Positions 18,650 to 29,587 of a DNA stretch of 44,495 nucleotides are shown one piece after another (position 1 is the stretch's first letter; each line of letters begins with the position of its first letter). The stretch spans positions 1 to 44,495 of the forward strand of contig JAJPIY010000101.1 in the NCBI GenBank assembly GCA_021324515.1. Reading direction: 5' to 3'. This DNA is from Planctomycetota bacterium. Its GTDB lineage: Bacteria; Planctomycetota; Planctomycetia; Gemmatales; Gemmataceae. The position numbers were made by a program, and so were the translations under genes. A model generated the notes under the pieces. It worked only from the letters and a program-made list of their open reading frames with translations, did no database searches and was not told where the DNA came from.

Positions 18650-18693
18650 CTGCCGCGCTAGCAAGGGGAAGCAGTTCCTTGCTGGCGCGGCAG
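18650..18693. repeat. Inverted repeat, 17-bp arms, sharing a 14-nt core with the 43-bp repeat at 785
   Basis: ctgccgcgctagcaagg (18650-18666) and ccttgctggcgcggcag (18677-18693), one mismatch (G-U in RNA). Shares cttgctggcgcggc with the repeat at 785-929. Confidence 0.75.
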
Positions 18694-18826
18694 ATTTATA
18701 CAATATGCGGCGGGTTCGTAAAACATAGCGTCAGGAAAGCTAGTCGGTGGAGTAGGGTTTGCGTTTCATGGCCCCTCTGTTTGCCCCGTTTCCATCTGGA
18801 TTGGTTTGCCAACAGGCCTTTAGCTG

Positions 18827-19690
18827 TTACTTTTTTCGTTCTTTTTCCAGGAATTCAAATAGCGCCTTTGTCGCCGGATCGTCCGGCAAACCGAGGTTTG
18901 CGTTAATCTTGTTGTGGGTGGTCTCTCGGGCGCCGAAGACCTGGACAGGAACGCCGGCCTCTTTCAGCGCGTTAGCCAACCGCTGTGCTTGCGCACTGGT
19001 GTCCGGATGCTCGGCAACATGCAGGATCAAGAACGGAGGAATCCCTTTGTCCTTGGCCACATGCGTGACCGCCGAGAAGTCTCGATGCTTCGCTGGATCG
19101 TTGCCGAACTTTTCCCGATGACCGAACTTCGCTTGCGGCAGACCATGCACACGACGCCGTGTTTCTGCCGTCTCAATGATCGCTGGTATATCGTAGGTGT
19201 CTCCATCAACAGGCACGCAGCCTTTGAGGAGGGCCAAGGAGAGGCCCTCGGCCTTCAAATAGCGATCATCGATACAGATTAACGCCGCCAACTGCGCTCC
19301 GGCAGAATGTCCCATGATGAAAAGGCGCGTAGGATCGCCTCCGTATTCCGCGATGTGGTCATGCACCCAGCGGATGGATTTGGCGATGTCGCGCACGAGG
19401 GTCGCCATATCGACGCTCGGCAAAAGACGGTAGTTGGTAGAAACAAAGACAAACCCCTTGTCCATGAAAACTTTCGGCTTGATCTGGACATCCGATTTAT
19501 CGCCGGTTTGCCAACCGCCGCCGTGAATCCAGAAGACCACAGGCAGGTCTTTTGCGTTATGGGGCGAATAGACATCGAGCACCTGGCGCTCGTGTGCCGG
19601 ATTAGCGTAGGGGATGTTGCGTTTGATGTTCTGGGCTTGCGCTTCGGACAGGAGGGCAACGGCAGCCACAAATAGGGAGGCACAATTCAT
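18827..19690 (-). CDS. Secreted alpha/beta hydrolase (esterase/lipase-like, HGGG oxyanion motif)
   Basis: [33 protein letters not shown]; start [20 protein letters not shown] at 19690 resembles a signal peptide. Confidence 0.85.
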   Translation of the reverse strand: MNCASLFVAAVALLSEAQAQNIKRNIPYANPAHERQVLDVYSPHNAKDLPVVFWIHGGGWQTGDKSDVQIKPKVFMDKGFVFVSTNYRLLPSVDMATLVRDIAKSIRWVHDHIAEYGGDPTRLFIMGHSAGAQLAALICIDDRYLKAEGLSLALLKGCVPVDGDTYDIPAIIETAETRRRVHGLPQAKFGHREKFGNDPAKHRDFSAVTHVAKDKGIPPFLILHVAEHPDTSAQAQRLANALKEAGVPVQVFGARETTHNKINANLGLPDDPATKALFEFLEKERKK

Positions 19691-19840
19691 AGTGCTTATC
19701 CTTTCGTCGGCATGAGTGAGAGATCCTGGGGAGGTCCTGGGCTTTAACGTTGGCATAGCGTGAGTGTCGAAGGAAGCGATGCATTATTCAGCATAGAGAA
19801 CAACACTTTCACTGGCGAGATTGCCCCGCCCCGGCAAGAT

Positions 19841-19936
19841 GGGAGCCTCGGAGAGCAGGCAAGGCGAAAGTGCATAGGAGTAAGCGATGGGGCTTCTCCC
19901 CACCGAGGACAAACCGTCGGGATAAATCCGGCGGTG
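19841..19936 (+). other. Candidate structured RNA leader, unassigned
   Basis: Nested stems CCTCGG (19846-19851)/CCGAGG (19903-19908) and TGGGG (19888-19892)/CCCCA (19898-19902), plus hairpin ACCGTCGG (19913-19920)/CCGGCGGT (19928-19935). Lies in the divergent intergenic region upstream of the dehydratase. Confidence 0.3.
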
Positions 19937-20046
19937 CGTCAGGGAGGAGAATAAAGGGCCCCAACTACTCGTGTCCCGTATATCTGGTAAAATCGCCAGA
20001 GTCGGTTTGGTTCTGTGGGTGTACCCCCCAGGTTAAGGAGACTGTC

Positions 20047-22029
20047 ATGGGAGCCGAATGCGGCTGGCCCTCTCCTGCCCCCAGTTTCTCTGCTGTGGTC
20101 GAGTCCGATCCCTCTCTCTTCGATGTGCAAACGTGTGCCGCCGGTCCTGCCGGCGCCTTGCCGTTGACCGAAGAACTGCTGCGCCAAGCGCCCAGCGGCG
20201 ACCTGTTCGGCTGGACGCAGGATGTCGGCATGGGGTGGAAGCCAAGCGAGTTGGGCCGCCGTGAGTTTCTGTTGCTCAGCACTTCCGGCGGTCTGCGTGA
20301 CGCCGACGGCAGGCCGATCGCCCTGGGTTATCACACCGGCCATTGGGAGGTCGGTTTGCTCATGAAAGCGGCGGCAGAAGAGCTGCGCGCGCTGGGCTGC
20401 ATTCCGTTCGCTGGCTTCTGCACCGATCCATGCGATGGTCGCTCTCAAGGCACGACGGGCATGATGGACAGTCTGCCCTATCGCAACGATGCGGCGATGG
20501 TGCTGCGGCGTTTGATCCGCTCCCTTCCGACGCGGCACGGCGTTATCGGCGTGGCCACCTGCGATAAAGGCTTGCCGGCGATGATGATGGCGCTGGCGTC
20601 GATGCACGATTTGCCTTGCGTGTTGGTGCCGGGCGGCGTGACGTTGCCGCCCGAACACGGCGAGGACGCCGGTAAGATCCAGACCATCGGCGCGCGCTTC
20701 GCTCATGGGCAAATTAGCTTGCAAGAAGCAGCGGAGTTGGGTTGCCGCGCCTGCGCTTCGCCAGGTGGGGGTTGCCAGTTCCTCGGCACCGCCGCGACGG
20801 CGCAGGTCGTTGGCGAAGCACTCGGTCTCTCGTTGCCGCATTCTGCCCTCGCGCCGTCTGGACAACCCATTTGGCTCGACATGGCCCGCCGCTCTGCCCG
20901 TGCTATCGAGCATTTGCAGAGACGAAAAATCCACCTTCGCCACATCCTGACCGATGCCGCCTTGCGCAATGCGATGGCCGTCCATGCGGCCTTCGGCGGT
21001 TCGACGAACCTGCTGCTGCACATTCCTGCCATCGCCTACCATGCCGGTCTGCGCCGCCCCACTGTGGAGGACTGGATCGCTATCAATCGCCGAGTGCCGC
21101 GCCTGGTTGATGCTCTGCCGAACGGACCGGTGGGCCATCCGACGGTGCGCGTCTTCCTGGCTGGTGGCGTGCCCGAAGTTATGTTGCACTTGCGGCGGCT
21201 GGGCCTGCTGGACGGCGGCTGCCTGACCGTCAGTGGTGAACCGCTTGATCGCGTCCTCGACTGGTGGGAGCAGTCCCAGCGTCGGCAGCGATTGCGGCAG
21301 GTATTGCAGCGCAAAGACGGCGTCGATCCTGAGGACGTCATCCTGAGTCCCGAACGCGCCCATCAGCGCGGTTTGACTTCAACGGTGACGTTTCCGCGCG
21401 GCAACTTGGCGCCGGAAGGTGCGGTCATCAAGAGCACGGCCATCGACCCGAGTGTGATCGATGCCGACGGCGTTTATCGCAAGATCGGCCCGGCGCGGGT
21501 GTTCACCAGTGAAAAAGCTGCCATCGCCGCCATCAAGGGCCAGGGGGCCGACCACATCCAACCCGGTGACGTTCTCGTCCTCATCTGTCGCGGACCTATG
21601 GGAGCGGGGATGGAGGAAATTTATCAGATCACCTCGGCGCTCAAGCACTTGAGCTTCGGCAAACATGTGGCTGTGCTGACCGACGCACGTTTCTCCGGCG
21701 TTTCAACGGGTGCGTGCATCGGCCACATCAGCCCGGAAGCGTTGGCAGGCGGTCCCATCGGCAAGGTGCGCGACGGGGACCGCATTCAAATTGTCATCGA
21801 CCGCAATCGCCTGGAAGGCAGTATCGATCTGGTCGGCGAGGGGGAAAATCTGTTCGGCGTCGAAGAAGGCGCACGGGTGTTGGCGCGGCGTCCGCCCCGT
21901 CCGGACTTGCAGCCTGACCCCGATCTACCGGCGGATACGCGCTTGTGGGCCGCACTACAGCGTGTCAGCGGCGGAACATGGGGTGGCTGTGTTTACGATG
22001 TCGAGGCAATCCTTCGGGCGCTTTCCTGA
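20047..22029 (+). CDS. IlvD/Edd superfamily dehydratase, YjhG/YagF-like
   Basis: [134 protein letters not shown]. Confidence 0.9.
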   Translation: MGAECGWPSPAPSFSAVVESDPSLFDVQTCAAGPAGALPLTEELLRQAPSGDLFGWTQDVGMGWKPSELGRREFLLLSTSGGLRDADGRPIALGYHTGHWEVGLLMKAAAEELRALGCIPFAGFCTDPCDGRSQGTTGMMDSLPYRNDAAMVLRRLIRSLPTRHGVIGVATCDKGLPAMMMALASMHDLPCVLVPGGVTLPPEHGEDAGKIQTIGARFAHGQISLQEAAELGCRACASPGGGCQFLGTAATAQVVGEALGLSLPHSALAPSGQPIWLDMARRSARAIEHLQRRKIHLRHILTDAALRNAMAVHAAFGGSTNLLLHIPAIAYHAGLRRPTVEDWIAINRRVPRLVDALPNGPVGHPTVRVFLAGGVPEVMLHLRRLGLLDGGCLTVSGEPLDRVLDWWEQSQRRQRLRQVLQRKDGVDPEDVILSPERAHQRGLTSTVTFPRGNLAPEGAVIKSTAIDPSVIDADGVYRKIGPARVFTSEKAAIAAIKGQGADHIQPGDVLVLICRGPMGAGMEEIYQITSALKHLSFGKHVAVLTDARFSGVSTGACIGHISPEALAGGPIGKVRDGDRIQIVIDRNRLEGSIDLVGEGENLFGVEEGARVLARRPPRPDLQPDPDLPADTRLWAALQRVSGGTWGGCVYDVEAILRALS

Positions 22030-22175
22030 CTTTACTCCACGCGGGCCGATCGGACGCTGGCCCGGAGCGTCCGCGACAGATTGGTATCTATTTCTTCCGC
22101 CAGGAAGTGTAGTCTCTCCTTGTCCTCGATAGGAGGACCAGCCCGCAACCCCTACAATGGTCGAAGGGGGGAGTT

Positions 22176-23348
22176 ATGGGTAACGCGGGCCTTGCCATCT
22201 TTTTCGTAATTACCTTCGCCGCGTCGATCATGGTCGGCGTCTGTGTGCTGGCATATGCCGCGCGCTGTGTACTGGTAGTGGTACAAGAGACAGGTCTGGG
22301 ACAGGACGAGATCGTCTGGCCGAATGAGCCGTATGTGGATTGGCTCGGCCATGCCGTGCAGCTTCTGGAATTGCTGACCATCTGGCTGGCGCCGGCAGCC
22401 TTGGCGGCGCGGCTGCTGCGCCATGTATGGCTACCCGATGAAGGAGTGTTGCGCGTGCTGCTGTTGGCAGGGCCAGGATTGTGGTTGTTTTTTCCCATTG
22501 GGTTGTTGTCGTCCCTGAGCGCCGAATCGCACGGGGTGCCGTTCCGGTGGACTATTTTTCGGTGTTTTCTACGCATTGCTCCCGCCGCTTTGGTGTTCTA
22601 CGTGCAGACCGCTTTTCTCCTTGGCATTGCTGTCGTGCTGTGGTACTACGCTCTGTTCGGCGACCGGGGCATCTTGCTACCGATGGCGGCTGTGGTCAGT
22701 GCCGTGGTACTGTTCATTTACGCGCGTCTGCTAGGCCGGCTCGCCTGCATCATCCAGCGCTTACCAGCCCCTCCGCGAGCGCCAGCCAAGGCGAAGCCTG
22801 AGAAGCGGCCGCCGCCGCGGCAAAAAAAGAAACGCAAACCAAGACCCGAAGTGCAAGATCCCTGGTCCATTCCGGATGAAGAAGAGCACGAGTACCAGAT
22901 AAGCAAACGCTTTCCTTGGGCCAAGAAACCGCCGCCGCCGAAGCCTGGAAACCAGCCGCCCAGCGCGGAGGAAATCGAGGGTTACGGCTTCGCTGCGGAG
23001 CAGCCAGCTGCACCAGCGGAGCCGCCGGAAAAACCAGCCCGCTCACGCTTTGCTATGTTGCCGGAGGAGTACGAACCGTATGAGGTGCGGGAAAGCGCCG
23101 GACCAACAGCACCGTCACCGCTCGAAGCGCAAACGGACCTGTTCGCCGAGCAGGTGCGTCAACGGATCGCCGAGCGCACGCGGAACCAGACAGAACTGCC
23201 GGCGCATCCGTTTTTGAGCGGCGTCTACACATTTCCTGTGTATTCATCTTCTCTGCCCAATTGCTTCATCCGGACGCTGGCCTTCCTGGTCGAAGGTGGC
23301 CTGGTGTATATGTTGATCGCATTTGGCCGCGATCTCTTCCATTGGTAA
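22176..23348 (+). CDS. Multi-pass membrane protein with Pro/Lys-rich cytoplasmic segment, hypothetical
   Basis: N-terminal TM helices, then PAPPRAPAKAKPEKRPPPRQKKKRKPRPE and a final TM. Confidence 0.65.
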   Translation: MGNAGLAIFFVITFAASIMVGVCVLAYAARCVLVVVQETGLGQDEIVWPNEPYVDWLGHAVQLLELLTIWLAPAALAARLLRHVWLPDEGVLRVLLLAGPGLWLFFPIGLLSSLSAESHGVPFRWTIFRCFLRIAPAALVFYVQTAFLLGIAVVLWYYALFGDRGILLPMAAVVSAVVLFIYARLLGRLACIIQRLPAPPRAPAKAKPEKRPPPRQKKKRKPRPEVQDPWSIPDEEEHEYQISKRFPWAKKPPPPKPGNQPPSAEEIEGYGFAAEQPAAPAEPPEKPARSRFAMLPEEYEPYEVRESAGPTAPSPLEAQTDLFAEQVRQRIAERTRNQTELPAHPFLSGVYTFPVYSSSLPNCFIRTLAFLVEGGLVYMLIAFGRDLFHW

Positions 23349-23354
23349 GGTGCT

Positions 23355-24110
23355 ATGTTGAATGGTTTGGAAGCGTTCCTCGGTGGGATAGGCTTCGTGA
23401 TCGCCACGCCACGTGTGTGGGGCCATGCTCTAGTGCCAGTGGGGATGCTGGTGCTATTGTCTTGCGGCTTGTTCGGGGCGGCTTACTGGGGATCGCACCA
23501 TCTGAGCAGTTGGCTGATCGATCCGGGCCCCGGTGTCTGGGGGCGGATCGCTTACTGGGGATTGCGGATCGCTTTTATCGCAATAGGATTTTTCGCGGCG
23601 GTGCTGTTGGCCCTGGGCCTGGCGCAGCCGTTGTCCGGCTTCGCGCTGGAATCGATCGCACATGCTCAGGAAATCGCCCTGATTGGCACCGCTGCGCCGA
23701 GGGCTTCGTTCGTCGCCGCGTTGGTCAGCACAACCACGGCCGTCGTCGTTGCTCTGCTCATTGGCGGCCCGCTGTTGGCGATCCTCTTTCTTATCGGTTT
23801 TTTCTTTCCGCCCGCCACGGTGGTGACGGTGCCGTTGAAAGTGCTGGTGTGCGGCTGGATGCTGGCATGGGACTTCATCGATTATCCGCTAGCCATGCAC
23901 GGGGTTGGTCTGGTAGAGCGCTTCGCCTGGGTCGGCCGCAATTTCGGTGCTTTCACATTGTTCGGCGTACTGTGGGCGCTGCTGATTGTAGTGCCAGGCG
24001 TGGTGCTGCTGGTGCTGCCGATGGGCGTCGCTGGCGCCACACGGCTGGTTGTGGCTGAGAGGAGAAGAGCTTGGCAGCTGGACAAACCGACGCCATCAGA
24101 CCATAATTAG
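23355..24110 (+). CDS. EI24-like (CysZ-type) membrane protein
   Basis: Five or six TM helices; GLAQPLSGFALESI, WMLAWDFIDYPLAMHGVGLVERFAWVGRNFGAFTLFGVL. Confidence 0.65.
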   Translation: MLNGLEAFLGGIGFVIATPRVWGHALVPVGMLVLLSCGLFGAAYWGSHHLSSWLIDPGPGVWGRIAYWGLRIAFIAIGFFAAVLLALGLAQPLSGFALESIAHAQEIALIGTAAPRASFVAALVSTTTAVVVALLIGGPLLAILFLIGFFFPPATVVTVPLKVLVCGWMLAWDFIDYPLAMHGVGLVERFAWVGRNFGAFTLFGVLWALLIVVPGVVLLVLPMGVAGATRLVVAERRRAWQLDKPTPSDHN

Positions 24111-24167
24111 GGGCATCAGGGCACGCCAACGGCCCTTCGATCCGGAAAGGGAATTGTCCGGATCCAT

Positions 24168-25112
24168 TTGTCTAAACGATTTATGCTTCTCGATGAATAT
24201 CCGCAAGCCTTGATTCTCACCGGCCCGACCGGCTCCGGCAAAAGCCAACTGGCCCTTGATTTGGCCGAGCGTCTCGACGCCGAAATCATCTCGATGGATT
24301 CGATGGCGCTGTATCGCCGCATGGACATCGGCACGGCCAAGCCTACTGCGGAAGCGCGCCGCCGCGTCCCGCACCATCTCCTCGACGTGCTCGAACCTTG
24401 GGAGTCAGCCAGCGTCGCCTGGTGGCTGAAGCGCGCCGAAGAATGCTGCCGCGACATCTGCCGGCGCGGTAAGCGGCCCCTGTTCGTCGGCGGCACGCCT
24501 TTGTATCTAAAAGTGTTGCTGTACGGACTGTTCGAGGGGCCGCCTGCCCAGGAATCGATCCGGCGCCGCCTGAGCGCGGAGGCTGCCGCAATCGGCGGGG
24601 CCGCGCTTCATGGTCGGCTTGCCGCCGTCGATCCCGTCAGTGCTGCTCGTCTGCATCCCCACGATGTGCGCCGCATCATTCGTGCTCTGGAAGTCTGGGA
24701 GTTGACGGGCCGGCCTATTAGCGCTTGGCAAACCCAATGGCCCCGTTCGTCCGCTGTCTCCTCAAGAGTTGCTGAAGGCCGTTGCTTTTACCTCGATCTG
24801 CCGCGTTCGCAACTGTATGCGCGTATCGAGGCGCGAGTCGAAAAAATGATCGCTGAGGGGCTGGTGGAAGAGGTGCGTGCCTTGCGAAGGCTAGAACGCC
24901 CTCTCAGCCGTGAGGCGGCGCAGGCGTTGGGCTACAAGGAGATGCTTGCATATCTTGACGGCCGCGCCAATTTGACCGAGACGATCCAGCACATTCAGAG
25001 ACGCAGTCGTCAATTCGCCAAACGGCAATTGAGTTGGTTTCGCCATCTGCCGCCGTGCCGGCCCCTTAGTCCTGAATTGACATTTGCGGCCTGGGGGTTG
25101 ACAATGCTATAA
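24168..25112 (+). CDS. miaA: tRNA dimethylallyltransferase
   Basis: ALILTGPTGSGKSQLALDLAERLDAEIISMDSMALYRRMDIGTAKPTAEARRRVPHHLLDVL, PLFVGGTPLYLKVLLYGLFEG, EAAQALGYKEMLAYLDG. Start is TTG 24168 or ATG 24183. Confidence 0.95.
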   Translation: MSKRFMLLDEYPQALILTGPTGSGKSQLALDLAERLDAEIISMDSMALYRRMDIGTAKPTAEARRRVPHHLLDVLEPWESASVAWWLKRAEECCRDICRRGKRPLFVGGTPLYLKVLLYGLFEGPPAQESIRRRLSAEAAAIGGAALHGRLAAVDPVSAARLHPHDVRRIIRALEVWELTGRPISAWQTQWPRSSAVSSRVAEGRCFYLDLPRSQLYARIEARVEKMIAEGLVEEVRALRRLERPLSREAAQALGYKEMLAYLDGRANLTETIQHIQRRSRQFAKRQLSWFRHLPPCRPLSPELTFAAWGLTML

Positions 25113-25176
25113 AGCAACGCAAAACTCAAACACCTCCCGTGGTGTCGTTGCCGCGAGGTAGAAGAGGGGCGCACTC

Positions 25177-25893
25177 ATGCCGGTCGTGACGTTTCAAGTC
25201 CTCGAAGGAATCGACAAAGGCCGTATTTTCCGTGACCTGCCTACACCGGTCACCATCGGCCGTGAGGAAGGCAACTCACTCCGTCTCAATGATGAGCGCG
25301 TCAGCCGCTATCACGCCAAAGTCCAGTACGATAACGGCGAGATCATCCTCACCGATCTGGAGAGTACCAATGGCACGCGTGTCAATGGGAATGTGGTGCA
25401 GATTCGCCGCCTGCGTCCTGGCGATCGCATCGGTGTCGGCAAATCGCTGTTGCTGTTCGGCTCGGAACAAGAGATCAAGGATCGTATCTCTGTCCTGACT
25501 GGTCTCAGTACGCCGACTTCCGGCAACGTGGGCCCCAGTCTTCTGTCGGCTACGGTTCATGCCCAGGCCCTTGCGCTTCAGTTCGATCACGATATCGATT
25601 TCGACCTGAACCCGCAGGACAAAATCACAGCAACGGCAGGAACGCTATTTCTGGGCTGCCGACCGTTGCCGCCGTTGCCGCAGAAAATGACACCGGCGCA
25701 GGCCGCCCGGCTTGCGGAATTGCTTGATTTCCTTCACCGCCATTTGAGCGGGGCGATTGAGAACATCAATACCAACGAAGAAGGTTCCCTCATCACCCTC
25801 CGCTATGCCGATTGGCAGCGCGTACTGGCCCTGCAAATGATTCTGGCGCGCTATGTCCGCGCCATCGCCGAGCCGGATGTGCTCGAGGAATGA
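25177..25893 (+). CDS. FHA domain protein
   Basis: PVTIGREEGNSLRLNDERVSRYHAKVQYDNGEIILTDLESTNGTRVNGNVVQIRRLRPGDRIGVGKSLLLF. Confidence 0.9.
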   Translation: MPVVTFQVLEGIDKGRIFRDLPTPVTIGREEGNSLRLNDERVSRYHAKVQYDNGEIILTDLESTNGTRVNGNVVQIRRLRPGDRIGVGKSLLLFGSEQEIKDRISVLTGLSTPTSGNVGPSLLSATVHAQALALQFDHDIDFDLNPQDKITATAGTLFLGCRPLPPLPQKMTPAQAARLAELLDFLHRHLSGAIENINTNEEGSLITLRYADWQRVLALQMILARYVRAIAEPDVLEE

Positions 25894-26058
25894 TCTCAAG
25901 CCGGACCTGTTCCCTGCACGACTATCCAGAAGCAGTCCGACGCCTGCTAGACTTGCGTGCGCGCTGGGGGGATGGTTTTATGTTTCTATGGCCTGCGGCA
26001 AGACGGGAATGTGTCTTTCTGCGGCTTGTCGGAAGTCATAGGACTAGGGAATTCATGC

Positions 26059-29000
26059 ATGTCGCAAAGTCCGTTCGTCCATTTGCATTGTCATAGCCAC
26101 TACAGCTTGCTCGATGGCGCCAACCGCGTGCCGGAGTTGGTGGCCCATGTCAAGAAGCTGGGCATGAACGCCTGTGCCCTCACCGACCACGGCAATCTTT
26201 TCGGGGCCATCGAGTTTTACCTCGCCTGCCGAGAGGCCGGCATTAATCCAATCATCGGCTACGAGGCCTACGTCGCTCCCGGCAAGCGCCAGGAGCGCGA
26301 GGCCAAGAAGCGCGGCGAAGCGGGCTATCACCTGACGCTGCTGGCCAAAAATGCCGTCGGCTTCAAGAACCTCATCAAGATGGCCAGCATCGCTTACCTG
26401 GAGGGCTACTACTATGTCCCGCGCATCGACAAGGAGCTATTGGCCAACCATCATGAAGGGATCATTTGTTTATCTGGTTGCGCCAATTCCGAGTTCAGCG
26501 AGTTGATCCTTAAAGGCCAGATGCAGGAGGCGGAAAAGCTCTGCGCCTGGTTCGCGCAGCTGTTCGGCAACGACTTCTACATCGAAGTGCAGAACAATAA
26601 TCTCGACATACAGCGGCAGTGCGCCGAGGGCGCCCGGGACATCGCCAATAAGATGGGGCTGCCGCTCGTCGCCACTTCCGACGCCCACTATCTGCGGCAG
26701 GAGGATGCTCAGGCGCATGACGTGCTGCTATGCATCAATACCGGCAAAACGCTCAAAGATCCCAACCGTCTGCGCTATGGCAACAACGACGGCAATATGG
26801 TCGATCAGTTCTTCGTCTGCGGACCGGAGGAAATGTATCGCCGTTTCCCAGAGCTGCCGGACGCGGTTCGCCGCAGTCAAGAGATCGCCGATAGCGTGGA
26901 CATCCAGCTGCCATTGCATACCCGCCATTTCCCCGTGTTCACGCCGCCGGACGGGAAGACGTCGGAAACGTACCTGCGTGAATTGTGTGAGAAAGGCCTG
27001 CGGGAGCGTTACGGCGACAATCCCTCCCAGACGGCGCGCGAGCGATTGGAACATGAGCTGAGCATCATCTGCCGGATGGGCTTCGCCAGTTACTTCCTCA
27101 TCGTCTGGGACTTTGTGCGTTTTGCCGTGGAAAACGGCATTCCATGCAGTGCGCGCGGCTCCGGCTGCGGCGCTCTGGTCAGCTATGTCCTCAAACTTAG
27201 CCACGTCGATCCGCTGGAATACGACTTGCTCTTCGAGCGTTTTCTCGATCCCAACCGTTCCGAGGCGCCGGACATCGACATCGATTTTTGTCAAGAACGC
27301 CGCGAGGAAGTGATCGCCTACGTCAAGCGCAAATACGGCGAAGAGAGCGTAGCGCAGATCGGCACCTTCGGCACCTTGGCCGCCCGCGCCGCCATCAAAG
27401 ATGTGGGCCGCGTCCTCGACGTGCCGCTCGAGCGCGTCACCCAATTGACCAATATGGTGCCCAAGACGCTCGGCATTACGCTCGATGAAGCGCTGGAGCA
27501 GAGCGCCGAACTGCGGCAAGCGTATCAGTCCGATCCGCAGGTGCGCGAGCTGATCGACATTGCCCGCAAACTGGAGGGCACCAATCGCAACGCCGGCACT
27601 CATGCCGCAGGCGTCGTCATTGCCAACGGCCCCTTAAGCGATTACGTACCGTTGCAGCGCGTGGTCCGCAAGGGCGAGGATGCTGGTGCGCGCGGTAATG
27701 AGGCCGTCGTCACTACCCAATGGGTCATGGGAGATTTGGAGAAAGTCGGCCTGCTTAAAATGGACTTTCTCGGTCTGCGGACCCTTACATTGCTCAACAA
27801 GGCGGTGCGGCTGATCGCCAAAACGCGCGGCGAAAAGATCGACATCTACAAACTGCCGCTCGATGACCCGGAGACGTATCAGCTGTTGCAGCGTGGCGAC
27901 GCCAAAGGCGTCTTTCAGCTTGAAAACGACGGCATCCGTGAACTGAGTAAACGGATGAAGCCGGACAACTTCCGTGACATTATTGCCACCATCGCCCTGT
28001 ATCGGCCAGGTCCTCTGCAAGGCGGCATGGTCGATGCCTATGTCAACCGCAAGCACGGCCGTGAGAAGCCGGTTTATCCGCATCCGGTGATGGAAGAGAT
28101 CTTGGGCAAGACCTACGGCATCATGGTTTACCAAGAAGATGTCATGCGCATCCTCAACCGCTTGGGTGGAATCGAGCTTTCCAGCGCCTACGCTTGTATC
28201 AAAGCCATCAGCAAGAAGAAGCAGGACATTATCGAACAGCGCCGTGCGGAATTCCTTAAAGGCGCCGTGGAGCGCGGCGTCAACGAAGCGACTGCCAAGG
28301 ACATTTTCGATCTTATTTTGTACTTCGGCGGCTACGGCTTCAATGCCAGCCATAGTGCGGCCTACGCCCTCATTGCTTATCAAACTGCTTACCTCAAGAC
28401 CCACTACACGCCGGAGTTCATGGCAGCGCTCTTGTCCAGCGAAATCGACGACGCCAACAAGCGCGAGGTCATGGTGGACCACATCGCCGACGCCCGCAAG
28501 ATGGGGGTCGCCGTGCTGCCGCCGGATGTCAACGTCAGCGAGAGCGAGTTCACCGTCTACGACGGCAAGATCGTCTTCGGCCTGACCGCCATTAAGGGAG
28601 TCGGCCGCCATTCCTCCGAAGAGATCGTCCGCGCCCGCAACGAGGGCGGACGCTTTAAGGACATTTTCGACTTTTGCGAACGCGTCGATCTGCGCATCCT
28701 CAATCGAGCAGCCATCGAACGGCTGATCAAAGCGGGGGCGCTCGATTGTCTGGGCGAGCATCGCGCGCAGCTGATGAATGTCCTGCCACGCGCCATTCAG
28801 TCGGCGACCCAACGCCAGGCGGATCAACGTTTGGGACAGCGCAATCTGTTCGACGCTTTCACCACGGAGGGACTAACCGTTGCAGCAGCGGAGACAAAGG
28901 CGCCTCTACCCGATGTACCGCCCTGGACAGAGACCGACAAGCTCAAGTATGAGAAAGAAGCACTCGACTTCTATCTTTCCAGCCATCCGCTGGCGCAAAA

Positions 29001-29574
29001 CGAGAAACTCCTGGCCCGCTATCGCAGCCACACCGCCGAAGAGATGAGGCACTTGCCCGCCGATCAGGAAGCGACCCTCGCCGGCATGTTCACGCAAATC
29101 GCCTTCAAAACCACCCAGAAAGCGCGCAACGGCAACAGCCGCTATTTCCTTGCCCGCATCGAAGACCTGAGCGGCTCAGCCAAATGCGTCATGTGGCCGG
29201 ACGATTTCGCCCGTTTCAAGGAGGAAATCCGTGACGACATCCCCTACATCGTCAAAGGCACAGTCGATCGTCGCCGCGACGAGCCGACGCTGGTTATCAA
29301 CCGCATTTGGACGTTGGAACAGGCGCGGCGCGAATTGGCGCGCGGCCTGTATCTGCTGCTGCGCCTGGGTCGCACGCCGCCAGAGGACGTCGATCGTCTC
29401 GCCCAGGTGCTGCGGCAGGCGCCGGGACCATGCCCGGTGTTTCTGACCGTGAAGGACGGTGCGGGCAAGTCCTGTGTTCTGAAACTCAGCCGCGACTTCG
29501 CCGTCAACCCCGCTACGTTTCCCCAGGAGGAACTGGAAGCGATCTTGGGACCGAACAGCGTGCGCCTGATGTAA
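26059..29574 (+). CDS. dnaE: DNA polymerase III subunit alpha
   Basis: PHP domain FVHLHCHSHYSLLDGANRV...CALTDHGNLFGAIEFY; polymerase motifs PCSARGSGCGALVSYVLKLSHVDPLEYDLLFERFLDPNRSEAPDIDIDFCQERR; AGTHAAGVVIA; FNASHSAAYALIAYQTAYLKTHY; C-terminal OB fold. Confidence 0.97.
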   Translation: MSQSPFVHLHCHSHYSLLDGANRVPELVAHVKKLGMNACALTDHGNLFGAIEFYLACREAGINPIIGYEAYVAPGKRQEREAKKRGEAGYHLTLLAKNAVGFKNLIKMASIAYLEGYYYVPRIDKELLANHHEGIICLSGCANSEFSELILKGQMQEAEKLCAWFAQLFGNDFYIEVQNNNLDIQRQCAEGARDIANKMGLPLVATSDAHYLRQEDAQAHDVLLCINTGKTLKDPNRLRYGNNDGNMVDQFFVCGPEEMYRRFPELPDAVRRSQEIADSVDIQLPLHTRHFPVFTPPDGKTSETYLRELCEKGLRERYGDNPSQTARERLEHELSIICRMGFASYFLIVWDFVRFAVENGIPCSARGSGCGALVSYVLKLSHVDPLEYDLLFERFLDPNRSEAPDIDIDFCQERREEVIAYVKRKYGEESVAQIGTFGTLAARAAIKDVGRVLDVPLERVTQLTNMVPKTLGITLDEALEQSAELRQAYQSDPQVRELIDIARKLEGTNRNAGTHAAGVVIANGPLSDYVPLQRVVRKGEDAGARGNEAVVTTQWVMGDLEKVGLLKMDFLGLRTLTLLNKAVRLIAKTRGEKIDIYKLPLDDPETYQLLQRGDAKGVFQLENDGIRELSKRMKPDNFRDIIATIALYRPGPLQGGMVDAYVNRKHGREKPVYPHPVMEEILGKTYGIMVYQEDVMRILNRLGGIELSSAYACIKAISKKKQDIIEQRRAEFLKGAVERGVNEATAKDIFDLILYFGGYGFNASHSAAYALIAYQTAYLKTHYTPEFMAALLSSEIDDANKREVMVDHIADARKMGVAVLPPDVNVSESEFTVYDGKIVFGLTAIKGVGRHSSEEIVRARNEGGRFKDIFDFCERVDLRILNRAAIERLIKAGALDCLGEHRAQLMNVLPRAIQSATQRQADQRLGQRNLFDAFTTEGLTVAAAETKAPLPDVPPWTETDKLKYEKEALDFYLSSHPLAQNEKLLARYRSHTAEEMRHLPADQEATLAGMFTQIAFKTTQKARNGNSRYFLARIEDLSGSAKCVMWPDDFARFKEEIRDDIPYIVKGTVDRRRDEPTLVINRIWTLEQARRELARGLYLLLRLGRTPPEDVDRLAQVLRQAPGPCPVFLTVKDGAGKSCVLKLSRDFAVNPATFPQEELEAILGPNSVRLM

Positions 29575-29587
29575 CCGACTTGCGGCC

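Noticed and set aside
19841-19936. Fluoride, cobalamin or c-di-GMP riboswitch
   Set aside because: Some short words look similar, but the conserved cores of these classes are not present; left as unassigned structure.
19939-21363. 474-aa minus-strand ORF antisense to the dehydratase
   Set aside because: The plus strand is a clear IlvD/Edd family gene; the antisense frame has no domain signal.
27634-28827. 397-aa minus-strand ORF antisense to dnaE (also 26728-27603)
   Set aside because: dnaE is unambiguous through this region; the antisense frame is a compositional artefact.
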